Shown in pieces: positions 50,093-62,101 of a stretch of DNA of 64,000 nucleotides (positions are counted from its first letter, which is position 1; every line of letters starts with the position of its first letter). Below the pieces are notes generated by a model. The model was not told the origin of the DNA and ran no database searches. It worked only from the letters and a program-made list of their open reading frames with translations. A program made the position numbers and the translations under genes. The stretch comes from Temnothorax longispinosus (Eukaryota; Arthropoda; Insecta; Hymenoptera; Formicidae). The stretch spans positions 312,501 through 376,500 of the forward strand of contig NW_027270089.1 of assembly GCF_030848805.1 (NCBI RefSeq). Direction: 5' to 3'.

Positions 50093-52478
50093 CTAGACTC
50101 TAGGGGCCTAAAGCTTTTATAAAAATGAGCAAAGTTCTTTGTAAGTGAGTTTAATACCAAATTGGCAACTATTTGCTATTAATTTACTTACTGGCTTATA
50201 AACACGCTGCTGTATTACAGACGGGTTGCAATCATATCTACCCATTAGAGAATAGATATTTTGTACTCTAAACGGTAAGATATAAAGTAGCAATTTACTC
50301 CATTTGTATGGACACAGTGCACAAGATGACACTAATGCAGATAGATGAGCGAGCGTATATTTTATTTGCACATTATAAACAGCGCTAAGCGCAGAATGCA
50401 TTTTGACAGTAGTCACTGCGGCGAGCGCAGAATGCATTTTGACAACTATATCCTAGCTCGGACTTGATGGCGTTCTTATATTAAATTGATTTTAAATCTT
50501 AGAGTCCTATTACTATTATTATTATTACCCTGATGGAAATATTTTACTGAATATAATGGAATTTTACTGAAATTCTGTCTCAATTGATCCAGATGAAAAT
50601 ATTTTGCTGAAAATACTATGAAATTGATGATAAATTAAATAAAAGTTATTGAAAAATTATTGAATATATTTCAAAATAAATCATAATTTTTTTTATGAAA
50701 TTTAATGTAAATACTGTAAAATATAAGAAAAATTAAATTACACTGTTGAAAAATAATGAAAAATTTGTTCAAATATTAGATATCATAAAAGTTATTGAAT
50801 TTAACTGAAATTAACTGAAAACTGAAATTTTCATAATGATATTTATGGAATAATAATGAAAAGGGGACAGTTGATAGTGGAATTTCATTATATTTTCAGT
50901 CAAATTTTTACACCAGGGATAATTATTAAATTAATAACTTACTTTCTCTAGCTTTATTTATCACCACGATTCCAACCATTAATGACAAATTTCTGAGTCC
51001 TTGCTCGTTCAATCGCTTTTTGGAACTGAAGCATAAGAGCCTTCGTTAATTTGAGAATTTAGCTGATGCTAATTCGAGTTTATAAGGCTATAAGTCTACT
51101 TTTTGTTGAGAATTACTACTTTTTATATTACAGTTTTAAAGAATTCGATTTTTACTTAATTTATAGATTTTTTACTACTTGACTATTACATAGCTTGACT
51201 TCGGAAAATTTTTTGACACGCAATGATTAAGGCCGTTTGCTCCACATTTTTCAGCTTTCTAACACGATTTTTCTCGCCATTAAACGAATAATTTATTTAT
51301 ATATAATAATTATTTTTGAAGTTTAATTGTTAACAACTCTCTAATTAAATTTATAGTTTGACCACGCATACATTTCGATTATTTGTTAATCGGTTTTTTG
51401 GGCTTTCAACTTGATGTGACTTCTTATAATAACTCCATGTAATTTGTATACTATAATTATTAATATTAAGAAAGTACAAACGACCGCTATGATTTAAATC
51501 AATAGAGAGGATAAATTCCATAATAAAAATGCTATAATTATTAATTAATGTTAATCTTATGATGTTACACTTCCTTTTAATTTATGTCATCTCTCGACGG
51601 ATTTTTTATGTAATGGGATTATTATAATGTATTACAGTTAATTAGAGGAATTTATTTGATTGATTGAAAAAGTCTCTGTAAAGCACGAAACGTCTCAGTT
51701 ATTCTGACGGAATCTTAAACTATATTATTTAGAATCCTGTTATTGTTCGGTTATTGGCTCTTGTCCTTGTTTTATCTAAGACATACGAGCTTTATCTACT
51801 TATATATTTTTTAATTTATACATATTCAAATTATTGCAATGTTAAAAAAAAAACAAATTTTTTACATTATCTCATGACGAAAGAGACTACCATACCTTCT
51901 CGCGGTTTCCGTTGAGCAACAATATGTACGTAATCTATTCGTTAAAGTGAAATACACAGAACTGTGATTGCAAAAATTTGTCCTTTAATTTTACTATATG
52001 TATTTTACAAGACATAAACTTGTGCTAATTAGTCCAGGATTCAAGGCTATTAAAAAATGAGAATATTAAAGTTCACGGCGCAAAGCTGGAACTTTTTTTA
52101 ATCGATTCTAATGATATCCCGTAACAAGTGTGTAAAGTCTCTAAAATCAACTCAGCCCACTTCGCCTTTTTTTATTGCAAAAACGCGTTTCTGTGTAGTT
52201 TTCTTTAGATAACTCCTTTTGTGTTGGTCAAACGACAAAACTTGAAGAGAGGAAAATTGTTTGGAAGGAAATATCCTATAAGAATAAGCCTTAAAAAAAT
52301 TTTTTTTTAATTTTTTTAATTGCAAAATTGCAAAAAATACGCGAGAAAAAGGCCATTTTTACAGGTTCCCGAAAACTGGGTTAAAAATTATCATACTTAA
52401 GCGGACATTAACTCAATGATACCTTTCAGTATGCTGAACAAGTGTGCACAAGGTTCGCCACCAATTTTTATATGGCTT
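50093..52478. other. AT-rich stretch, no gene recognised
   Basis: The longest open frame (minus, 50437-50117) has no recognisable domain and includes a tandem CAGAATGCATTTTGACA duplication. I see no terminal repeats or RNA genes here. Confidence 0.5.
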
Positions 52479-52573
52479 AGCATGTACTTTAAGTTGTAAA
52501 GCGAGTTCCACGCTGCCTACCGGCGGGGTGAGTGCGGTGGAGGGGGGCCGAAGGCCCCCCCTCGCACCTCCCC

Positions 52574-52623
<50 letters not shown>

Positions 52624-52837
52624 ATAACATCTACAATTTAATTTAGTTAGGATAAACTAATAAAATCTATTAATTTATCCTGACTATGCTGACTATGTTA
52701 AATTGTAGATGTTATGCATACACACACACACACACACACACACGGGGAGGTGCGAGGGGGGCCTTCGGCCCCCCTCCCCCGCACCCACCCTGCCGGTAGG
52801 CAGCGTGGAACTCGCTTTACAACTTAAAGTACATGCT
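52479..52837. mobile_element. Palindromic element with microsatellites in both arms
   Basis: AGCATGTACTTTAAGTTGTA at 52479 is inverted at the right end. Each arm passes through a GC-rich block (GGGGGCCGAAGGCCCCCC or similar) and then a TG/CA run, about 20 dinucleotides on the left and about 12 on the right. The arms meet around an AT-rich centre. A partial extra copy of the end follows at 52838-52870. Confidence 0.8.
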
Positions 52838-53301
52838 AAGTTGTAAAGCGAAATTATAAAGTACATGCATGAGGGAGGGGGTGCCGAGGAGCAAAGCCCT
52901 CCCGTCCACGCATGTGCTTTGATATATTATATAAGATATATTCATCATTGAAAGCTAACAATAAGTGATATGCATTATATAAGTATACATACGTTTCAAA
53001 TTCGCGCACTTTTGCATGCGCGTGCGGCCACTGAGCATGCGCATATGGCCACAGGGCATGTTCGTAGTCGCTACAGCTCGTCGGTATGACAGGAATCATA
53101 ACCATTTTACACTTACCTATATTTTTGCACGTGAAATATAGCCAGGTATTAGGCATAAACAAATCTGATAAATAAATTGAAAATAGGTTAAGCACGTTTT
53201 CCGTGTTGATAAACTATTACGTAATGCGTTCCGAAACCACCACATATTCTACGTCTCACTCCCACTCTCCGGCAGCTAAACGATATACAGTTTTTCGGTT
53301 T

Positions 53302-53660
53302 TGTTGAGATTATCTTTTCTGGATCTCAGGAGTATGCACTTGTACAGAGCGAAGGAATAACTAGAGGACTGTTGACCGTATTGATCACTTTTATTATAGC
53401 GAAAGTAACAATAATAGCGAAAGAACTGAGACTTATAATGGTGTATATAAAATACGTGGCCGTACGTGTGAGAGATGGCGGAAGAATTAGCGGGAAGTAC
53501 GCGCGGGAAGAAGCACCGAGCGAAAAACAATAGATATGCTACACACATACAATCGCGCCCGCATGGAATACATTATGGCGCTCTTCCATCGACGCTCTGT
53601 CGCAAACTTAAAGCTGCATACTAATAATAAAAATAAACACGCAGAATTTAATACTTAATA
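53302..53660 (-). repeat. 3' LTR of the Copia element
   Basis: In element orientation it begins TATTAAGTATT and ends CTCAACA. The start is not the usual TG, but the 5-bp duplication fixes the boundary. Confidence 0.92.
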
Positions 53661-53742
53661 CTCCCACTATTCAAGTTTTTTCTTTTATCTTTAACCTAAG
53701 AAAGGATATATATATATATACTAAATGTATTTGGTAATCATA

Positions 53743-56700
53743 TTACTCTGCGCTTGAACACACTCCAGTCATACTTAACAATCTTTTCAATCTTTCTTTA
53801 CACAAAACTTTTGTTAAGAAGTCAGCACATTGTTCGTTTGTATTAACATACTTCACAGTCAGATCACCGCTAATGTATCTTTCTCTTATGAAGTGGTATC
53901 GAATGTCGATGTGTTTGGTTCTCTTATGGAACTCTGGATTCTTTATTAACCTTATTGCACTTTGACTATCCACAAGCAAAAGCGTTGGTTTAACGCATCG
54001 ACAATCGATATCATTCAGTAATCGTCGCAGCCATACTAATTCTTTACTAGCTGCACTAGCCGCAACGTATTCGGCTTCCGTTGTACTTAAGGAAACCATG
54101 TTCTGGCGCTGTGACGTCCATGACACAGCTCCTCCTGAGATCATGAAAATGTAACCGGTAGTAGATCGCCTGGTTACAGTGTCTCCTGCGTAGTCTGCGT
54201 CCGAATAGCCTATCAACGTTACATCATTATCACATCTCTGGTATTTGATTCCAAGGTCCGTCGTGCCACGCAAATAGCGGAAAATCCTTTTTACGGCACG
54301 CCAATGTTCGTCTGAAGGACATGACAAAAACCTGCTTAAGAAGTTAACAATGTATGTTAAATCTGGACGTGTTAACTGTACGAGAAATATTAAGGATCCT
54401 ATCGCTTCACGATATGGAAAATCTACTTCGCTATCACTATCGTTTCCGCTGTTTAATGAGGCAATAGTATGCGGGTCTGTTGGCGTACACACAGGTCTTG
54501 CATCAATCATACCAAATCGAGAAAGGATGCGCTCGATGTAGCAACGTTGGTGAATAAAGATTACCCTTTTTTCTCGATCGCGCTCTATCTGCATACCTAC
54601 AAATGAACTCGGACTTCCTTCAGTGATTTCAAAAGAATTTCTAAGTGCATCAAGTACCTCATCGAGCGCCTCCCTTGACTCGGCAAGTAGCAACCCGTCA
54701 TCGACGAATAGAGCTAGAAAAACAAAAACATTCTTAAAACGCCCTATATATATACATGGATCCGCGCTGCTTTGTACAAAGTTATAAGATTTTAAGAAAT
54801 CGCGAAATTTATCGTTCCACTTTCTCGAGGCTTGCTTAAGACCATACAATGATCTCTGTAGTCGGCATACCTGACCTTTGTCTGCGTTGATACCTTCTGG
54901 TGCGTCCATATAGATCTCTTCGTCGAGATCCCCGTGCAGAAACGCAGTTTTAATGTCGAACTGCTCTACTTCCAGGTCTCGTTCTGCTGCCATGGCCAGG
55001 AGAGTTCGTATTGATTCGTATCGAACTACCGGTGAGAAGACTTCCTCGTAATCGATGCCAGGTTTTTGCGTAAATCCTTTTGCACATAATCTAGCCTTGT
55101 AGCGTAGGTTGTTCTCGGATGATGTTCCCTTGATCTTGAACACCCACTTGCATCCTATGGTCGATTTACCTCTTGGTAGAGATGTCAGTCTCCAGGTTTT
55201 GTTCTTGTCGTGTGCGTGCAACTCTTCCTTGATCGCTTTACCCCATTGTTCGGCATTCTCCCCTGTGACTGCTTCTTCATAGGTCATCGGCTCGCTTAAC
55301 TCCACCAGATTAGCTTCGTATCTCTCAGGCCTTTTTATCTTATTTCTGTCTCTTAGGTGATGGCCTCGCGCTTCGTTTACTTGATGAATTTCTTCCTCCG
55401 GATCCCCGTTGTCGCTGCCTCCCTCCGATCCTTTTTCAAGTGGCAGTTCTTCAATTGCAGCTTGGTTTCTTTGCTGTGAGTTCTCTAGCGGGAGTGATAT
55501 TCCACAATCCATCAACGAAATTTTCTCGTCTCGAGATTCATTGAAATCGACATCCCTTGACACAATTATCTTACCAGTATGCGGATTATATAACCGGTAG
55601 TTTGAAGATTCACGTTGATATCCGACAAATATTAGCTTTCTTGATTTCTTGTCCCATTTGCTTCTTTGTCCTTTCGGAATGTGAGCAAAAATTTCAGAGC
55701 CAAATATCTTTGTATGTGATAGGTCGGGTTTCTTGCCTGTCCAGATCTCATATGGTGTGGTGCCCTTCATGCGAGATGTCGGTGTCCGATTTAGGATGTA
55801 TGCGGCTGTATTCATGGCTTCTCCCCATAACCGAGTAGGAAGTTTCTTTGCGTGCAGCATCGATCTTGCAGACTCAACAACGCGGTCCTATTGTCCCTCT
55901 CCGATCTTCCGTTTTGCTCTGGCGTGTGTGGTGCAGTGGTTTCTAGTTGAATTCCATTCTTTGCAAGAAAGCGTAACATGTTACTGTTAATATATTCCTT
56001 GCCGTTGTCCATTCTTAGGATTTTTATCGATCGACCAAACTTGGTTTGTATCATGGCGTGGAACTCCTGGAACTTTTCGAAGACATCTGACTTGTGTCTC
56101 ATGAAGTATAGATGTCTGTAACCCGAAATGTCGTCTATCCAGTTGACATAAAATCTAGATCCTCCAATAGACTCTGTTGACATCGGTCCGCCCACATCAG
56201 AATGGATGAGTTCGCCAGGTTGCATGTTTCTCGGAGGAATGCATTTTTTGAACGGAAGTCTGTGTTGTTTGCCATAATGGCAGGCTTCGCAAAAAAAAAT
56301 CAACATTCTCAGGCGTGTCACCTAGTTGCAACAATCCTTGCTTGTTCATCTCACGCAGGGTTTTGCAGCTCACGTGTCCGAGACGCTCGTGCCATATCTG
56401 TAGATCAGGGACGGTAGCTACACAATTTTCATTTCTTAAGACAGCACGAAACAACATCTGGAATAGATTATTATCTCTTCTTATTCCAGCAGCCTTGAGA
56501 ACGCCATTTGAGCTTATTCTAACAGCATCATGTTCGAAGACGACAGTGTAACCTTTTTTCAGACATGCTCCCACTGAAAATAGATTTTTATTGAGTGAGG
56601 GTACATATAGCACATCTTCAAGCTTTCCATCAGACCAGGTTCTATTGATATTCAGTTTGATATTTATTGTTCCATGACCTTTGATTTCACATGGAGCTCC

Positions 56701-57682
56701 GTCTCCGAGAGATACATACTCGTTGCCGCTTTCAACAAAATTTTGAAAAAATTCTCTTTGGAAGGTCATGTGTCTAGATGCCCCGCTATCCGAATACCAT
56801 GCAAAGTTCTCGTTTAGGTTAGTTACGTTTGCAGAATCTCCCATTACAATAAAGGCACTTACGTTTGCCGACGTTTCGTCCTTTTCCGATTTCTGCGTCT
56901 GCTTCTACTTCATATCTCTCTCCTTCTTTCGACAGTTCTTTGCCATGTGTCCTTTTTTGTGGCAGTAGAAACACTCCACTGACTGTCGATTATGTTGAGC
57001 AGGCTTGTGTGAGACGTTCGATGCGGTTTGTGACTTACTCTTGTTCGCCACTGCTAGTGCACTGGTTGATTCATCAGTTGCAGTCATCCTATTCTCTTCT
57101 TTAATGAGTCGCGACGTTAAACCTTGCAATGTTTGTTTGTCCGCGTCCACGCTGTCCCACGCTGTAACTAATGCGTTAAATTTTGACGGCAGGCTGCCAA
57201 GAATCTTCGCCATTATGGTGACATCGGAAACCGTTTCTCCTAGGTCCTTTAATTGCCATGTTCTCGACCTTTGCAATGTGCTGCGTAATCGAGTCGCTTG
57301 TGGCCATTCTGTATTCATGGAATTTAGTCATTAGAGTTAATTTATTAGACTCACTTTGCTGTTCATGAATAGAACGTAATTTTTGCCACATTTCTGCCGA
57401 TGATTCACATGTGATGAGATAATCTAGCTGCGAGGTTTCCATTGAAGAGGAGAAAATAAACATAGCCCTGGCGTCCCGCTGAATCCATGCTTTCTTTTGT
57501 GCTTGTTCTTCCGGCTTCTTCTCAGATCCATCCACGATGGTTAGAATGTCGTTCGCTATGAGGATCGCCCTCATCTGGAATTTCCATGCTTGGAAATTCG
57601 TGCCATCGAATTTGGCCACATTCTTGAGATCGATGGATGCGCTCATTTTCGCTGTCCTTGTAGTACGATGAAACGATTTCAC
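53743..57682 (-). pseudogene. Copia gag-pol polyprotein, frameshifted
   Basis: The domain order is that of Ty1/copia. Gag (57682-57176, then another frame to 56905) carries the zinc knuckle CFYCHKKGHMAKNC. Protease follows (WYSDSGASRHMTF, near 56800). Integrase has a zinc region (WHERLGHVSCKTL ... CEACHYGKQHRLPF) and catalytic blocks LIHSDVGGPM, ILRMDNGKEY and NGRSERDNRT. RT contains FDIKTAFLHGDLDEEIYM and catalytic ALFVDDGLLL, and RNase H reads SDADYAGDTVTRRSTTGY. The 705 codons from 55860 to 53743 are unbroken. Upstream there are frameshifts near 57250, near 56290 (next to an A9 run) and near 55880, plus an in-frame TAG near 56910. Confidence 0.92.
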
Positions 57683-57718
57683 GACGCGTACTTTTTCTCT
57701 TCGCTTATACCGCGTGGC

Positions 57719-57732
57719 CTGGGCCCATAACC
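57719..57732 (-). promoter_or_regulatory. Copia primer-binding site
   Basis: The minus strand reads GGTTATGGGCCCAG directly after the 5' LTR, matching the primer site used by Drosophila copia with a fragment of initiator tRNA-Met. Confidence 0.85.
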
Positions 57733-58091
57733 TGTTGAGATTATCTTTCCTGGATCTCAGGAGTATGCACTTGTACAGAGCGAAGGAATAACTAGAGGAC
57801 TATTGACCGTATTGATCACTTTTATTATAGCGAAAGTAACAATAATAGCGAAAGAACTGAGACTTATAATGGTGTATATAAAATACGTGGCCGTACGTGT
57901 GAGAGATGGCGGAAGAATTAGCAGGAAGTACGCGCGGGAAGAAGCACCGAGCGAAAAACAATAGATATGCTACACACATACAATCGCGCCCGCATGGAAT
58001 ACATTATGGCGCTCTTCCATCGACGCTCTGTCGCAAACTTAAAGCTGCATACTAATAATAAAAATAAACACGCAGAATTTAATACTTAATA
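57733..58091 (-). repeat. 5' LTR of the Copia element
   Basis: Partner of 53302-53660. Differences noted are single bases, for example TTTCC versus TTTTC near 57750 and GCAGG versus GCGGG near 57920. Confidence 0.92.
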
Positions 58092-58096
58092 GGTTT

Positions 58097-58808
58097 TTTT
58101 AGCGAAACCGTGATCTAACAAACGTTTTAATTAGTATATTCGGAACTAACAAACGATTCCGCATCGATTGACCACGGTTTGATTCGAAAATTGTAAAGAA
58201 TTCTATATATACCGGCTAAATTAACACTAACAATTGATTCGTAAAAAAAATGTCATAAGTCGAAATTGTCCGGCTAACTTCTATGAGGTGTGTCTCGCGC
58301 CAAGTACACGCGGAGCGAGACCGACCGTGACTCTTTTACGCGACGCGACAGGTTGCGAGTATCCGAGATGTTGAGATCTCGATAACGAGTGAACGGATCA
58401 AGGGGGGGGGGTTTCTCTTATAATATTCCGCTACGTGCCCTACAAGCGGAAATATTGCGACGCAAAGTCCAAATGTGAAAATTTTTTATCAAGATACGTC
58501 GTCGTCTGCGTCGACGCACTCATTCAATATTATTATGATTATCAGAGAAATGTCACTTTCACTTTTTCGACGCTGGCGGCGCAGGTATCGCCAGTTTCGA
58601 TATCGCGCGCGTATTTCGATCGATCTAGTAGGTAAATTAGGTCGATAAACTTATCAGTCAGAAGGAAGATTTTTATTTAGGTCAATTAGGTATATATATA
58701 TAATATATATTGAGTCAATTGCTTCATGTTTATCTGGAGAGATTTCGTATCCTTACATCGTATTACTACCGCTGCCGGAAAAGATGGTTCTCTACGCTTG
58801 GCAGAAAG
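58097..58808. other. No gene recognised
   Basis: It has a GC-richer part (58280-58620) with a G9 run near 58403 and CpG-rich blocks, bordered by AT-rich sequence. A 66-codon frame at 58435 has no recognisable content. Confidence 0.5.
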
Positions 58809-59649
58809 TGCCGCTAGGGAATTTTTAAGTCGATTCTTATGAATCAAGCTTGAATTCGATGTCTAGGTATCCCAGGTTGCCGATGACGAGGTCCAGATAG
58901 TGCGCTTCATAGTTTTCGGTGTCCAGGTGTAATAATACGTTGAATTCGATGTCCACGTGTCCCAGGTTGCCGATGACGGAATCCAGATAGTGCGCTTCAT
59001 AGTTTTCGGTGTCCAGGTGTAATCGTACGTTGAATTCGATGTCTAGGTGTCCCAGATTGCCGATGACGAGGTCTACATAGTGCCCTTCGTAGTTTTCGTT
59101 GTCCAGGTGTAATAATACGTTAAATGCGATGTCTAGGTGTCCCAGGTTGCCGGTGACGATGTCTAGATAGTGAGCTCCGTAGTTTTTGGTGTCTACGTGT
59201 ATTAATACTTTAAATTTGATGTCTAGGTGTCCCAGGTTGCCGATGACAAGAATCACATAGTGCGCTTTATAGTTTTTGGTGTCTAGGTGTATTAATAACT
59301 TTAAATCTGAATGTAGGACACGTAGATATCGAATTCGAAGTATTAATACACGTAGACACCGAAAACTACGGAGCGCACTATGTGGACCTTGTCATCGGCA
59401 ACCTGAGACACCTAGACATCGAATTCAACGTATTATTACATCTGGACACCGAAAATTATGGAGCGCACTATCTGGAACCCGTCATCGGCAACCTGGAACA
59501 TGTGGACATCGAATTCAAGGTATTAATACACCTGGACACCGAAAACTATGGAGCACACTATGTGGACCTCGTCATCGGCAACCTGGGACACCTAGACATC
59601 GAATTCAAGCTTGATTCATAAGAATCGACTTAAAAATTCCCTAACGGCA
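58809..59649. mobile_element. Fold-back element built from 90-bp tandem repeats
   Basis: The outer ends TGCCGCTAGGGAATTTTTAA and the near inverse at the right frame the element. The left half has about five 90-bp units (starts at 58852, 58942, 59032, 59122, 59212). The right half has about three in inverse orientation, meeting near 59310. Because 90 is a multiple of three, both strands show long frames encoding a 30-residue repeat (for example VIGNLGHLDIEFNVLLHLDT). The layout resembles Drosophila Foldback-type elements. No clear TSD was found. Confidence 0.82.
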
Positions 59650-59832
59650 GAATTAAAATTATGTCATGACATAATAAAAATTCGCTGAATTAAAATTATG
59701 TCTAGACATAATAAAAATTGGACAAATTAAAATTATATCTAGACATAATAAAAATTGGATAAATTAAAATTATGTCTTGACATAATAAAAATTGGATGAA
59801 TTAAAATTATGTCTAACATAAAAATAATTCCG
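59650..59832. repeat. Tandem repeat, about 42-bp palindromic unit
   Basis: GAATTAAAATTATGTCTAGA followed by CATAATAAAAATT recurs about four to five times with small changes. Each unit is itself a short palindrome around TCTAGA. A related inverted unit continues to about 59900. Confidence 0.8.
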
Positions 59833-59900
59833 CATTTTTATTATGTGTATACACATAATTTTAATTCATACAATTTTTATTATGTGTACACATAATTTGT

Positions 59901-60732
59901 TTTCGAATGAACGTAAAACGTATTTGTTATAATATCCATTATTGAAAATCGATATGCGCGACAAAAGCTCTTGTATATCATTAATTATGTTATTATTTAT
60001 TATATATATTTCTATCCATATATTTTCAGTATTATTGTTACATTAGAAAAATTATTGGCATTTAGGATACGAATCTTTTTCCGTTAGTTAGTAAGTTTCA
60101 TGATTAAAAAGATCATGTCGTATTATTAACATATACCTAAGATTTATAGAATCGTTATTAATTTTATTATATGTCTCAATTGCGCGAATATCAAATATGT
60201 TTTGTAAAAATTATGCATAATATTCCTATGTAAGGATACTTGTTTAATTATTTCTTCCTATTGCATTTAAGTATAGAAAAATATTCAATTTCTATGTGTT
60301 TGCACTTTATATTTAATAAACAGGCAATTAAATATATATGATTCAATTTGCGTCTATGTCTTTTTATTGACTGACATAGTTATATACTTTTAAATCCTTT
60401 TTTTCTGAAATTCAATCAATTGAATAGCAAAAACTACGTTATCATATTATATATTTTTGGTACGTAGTGTGCAAATGTATTTTGAAATAAAGATTATATA
60501 TTTTCTACTGAATTATTTACACACACGTGCAATAAAATTTAAAAACTATTTAATTTAGAAATTACATCAACTGACCAAAACCCATGGTCAAAATTAATAA
60601 TGTCTCGATGATTGATCCGAAAAAGTGCTGTGTGAATCCGACAAACCAAGTTGGCTCACAGTTTTTCAATGTTCATATCGAAAAGACGTTATATATTGCC
60701 AGTCACGGTCGATTTAAATTACTTTAATTGTT
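59901..60732. other. AT-rich stretch, no gene recognised
   Basis: No protein-like frame or terminal repeats seen. Confidence 0.5.
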
Positions 60733-61347
60733 AAAAATATTTTATTAAAATACATAAATTTTTCTTGTAAAAAAACTTGGCGCTGCTAGACCTCAAAATT
60801 TTAAATAAATAAGAACAACAATAAATAAAAATAATTCAGAGAAGAATGCGATGAGAGTAATATTAAATGATTACACAGGCACACAAAAAAAAAGTGTCTT
60901 GGCCGAGACACTACACTAGTGTATTCCCATGTATTGTGACCCGCTGAATCCGAATCCGAAGTCAGAATTATCAATTTGGCTCTCAGTTCCGAGCAAACCT
61001 AAAAAAAAAGTGTTCGTTTCGTGGAGATTTGAACTTTTTTTAAGGTTTGCTCGGAACTGAGAGCCAAACTGACAATTCTGACTTCGGATTCGGATTCAGC
61101 GGGTCAAAATACATAGGAATACACTAGTGTAGTATCTCGGCCAAGACACTTTTTTTTTGTGTGCCTGTGTTATCAGCGTGGATGTGCGAGTGAGTGATAT
61201 GGGTGTGCGTGACGACGCGGACGGCGGATAATGCGGCTTATAATTAAGTATAGGATAAGTTTATTTATTTATTTAAAATTTCGAGGTCTAGCAGCGCCAA
61301 GTTTTTTTACAAGAAAAATTTATGTATTTTAATAAAATATTTTTATT
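60733..61347. repeat. Inverted-repeat element hosting a mini-element
   Basis: AAAATATTTTATTAAAATAC through AACTTGGCGCTGCTAGACCT (60733-60815) is inverted at about 61265-61347. A Harbinger-type element occupies its middle. Confidence 0.8.
60874..61169. mobile_element. Harbinger-type palindromic mini-element (TTA TSD)
   Basis: CACAGGCACACAAAAAAAAA and its inverse at the right end are terminal. TTA stands at 60871-60873 and 61170-61172. The arms are about 130 bp with few mismatches. TWA duplications fit PIF/Harbinger. Confidence 0.85.
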
Positions 61348-61510
61348 TTGTACTGTTACCTCTGTAATTCTTTGTGATTAAATTTTTTATTTTATTGAAA
61401 AATACATATAAACTTTGTATTTAAATACAAATTGTATTCCCTCGTTGGATTAAATATTTTAATAAAATATTTTTATTTTGTACTGTTACCTCTGTAATTC
61501 TTTGTGACCA
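61333..61510. repeat. Direct duplication, period about 121 bp
   Basis: TATTTTGTACTGTTACCTCT and GTAATTCTTTGTGA occur near 61347-61378 and again near 61468-61505, with AACTTTGTATTTAAATA following both. Confidence 0.8.
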
Positions 61511-62101
61511 CTAAAAAATACACATGTAAACTTTGTATTTAAATATCTTGTATTCCCTTGTTAAATTTAAATAAAATTGTTTAATCTTATAAAATTGTTA
61601 TCATACATTCTTTTCTAATTGACACAATGTAAAGATTTTTCAAAGTAATGCAACAATTATTTTTTGAGGCAATATATATGTTCTCTCTGTAATTGGCGCT
61701 GTAATTTAAAAAGATATCATTTCTTTTTTGTAATTGTAATAGATCATTTGAAGCGCGACTCTTCTTTTTGATAAGGTAACATAATTTTGTGATGTGTATC
61801 ACTTGGGTTATAATTTTTCAAAAATAAAGATACTACTGCTTAGATTTTTTCGAGATTTTTCGAGATATAAAGATTACGTCTACCACTTGTTACTTAAGTT
61901 TTTTCGAGGTATAATACTAGCACTTTTTTTTTTTTTTTTTTTTTTTTAGGTAACAACATATACACTACTATGCGTGTACTTGGCGCCTTTTTTTACCTTT
62001 TTTTAAAAAAAGGTTTTCAAATTACCAAATTAGTTTTCTTTATTATTATATAATAACAATAGTATTGTTTATTAATCCTCGGTCTTGGCTTCATATATAT
62101 A
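61511..62101. other. AT-rich stretch, no gene recognised
   Basis: Contains a T run near 61925-61947 and low-complexity sequence only. Confidence 0.5.

Larger units (their letters stand above)
53302..58091 (-). mobile_element. Copia retrotransposon, young LTRs but disrupted body
   Basis: LTRs at 53302-53660 and 57733-58091 (359 bp each) differ at about three positions. GGTTT at 53297-53301 and 58092-58096 is a perfect 5-bp duplication. The minus strand shows ATAGTGGGAG before the 3' LTR (polypurine tract) and GGTTATGGGCCCAG after the 5' LTR, the classic Copia primer site for an internal cut of initiator tRNA-Met. The polyprotein is broken by frameshifts and one stop. Confidence 0.95.

Noticed and set aside
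50117..50437. 106-codon hypothetical gene
   Set aside because: There is no recognisable domain, it has an internal tandem duplication, and it lies in AT-rich non-coding sequence.
52413..52641. His-Thr or Cys-Val repeat protein
   Set aside because: It is the CA/TG microsatellite read in frame.
58837..59621. Leucine-rich-repeat-like protein
   Set aside because: The 30-residue repeats are translations of fold-back arms and appear on both strands.
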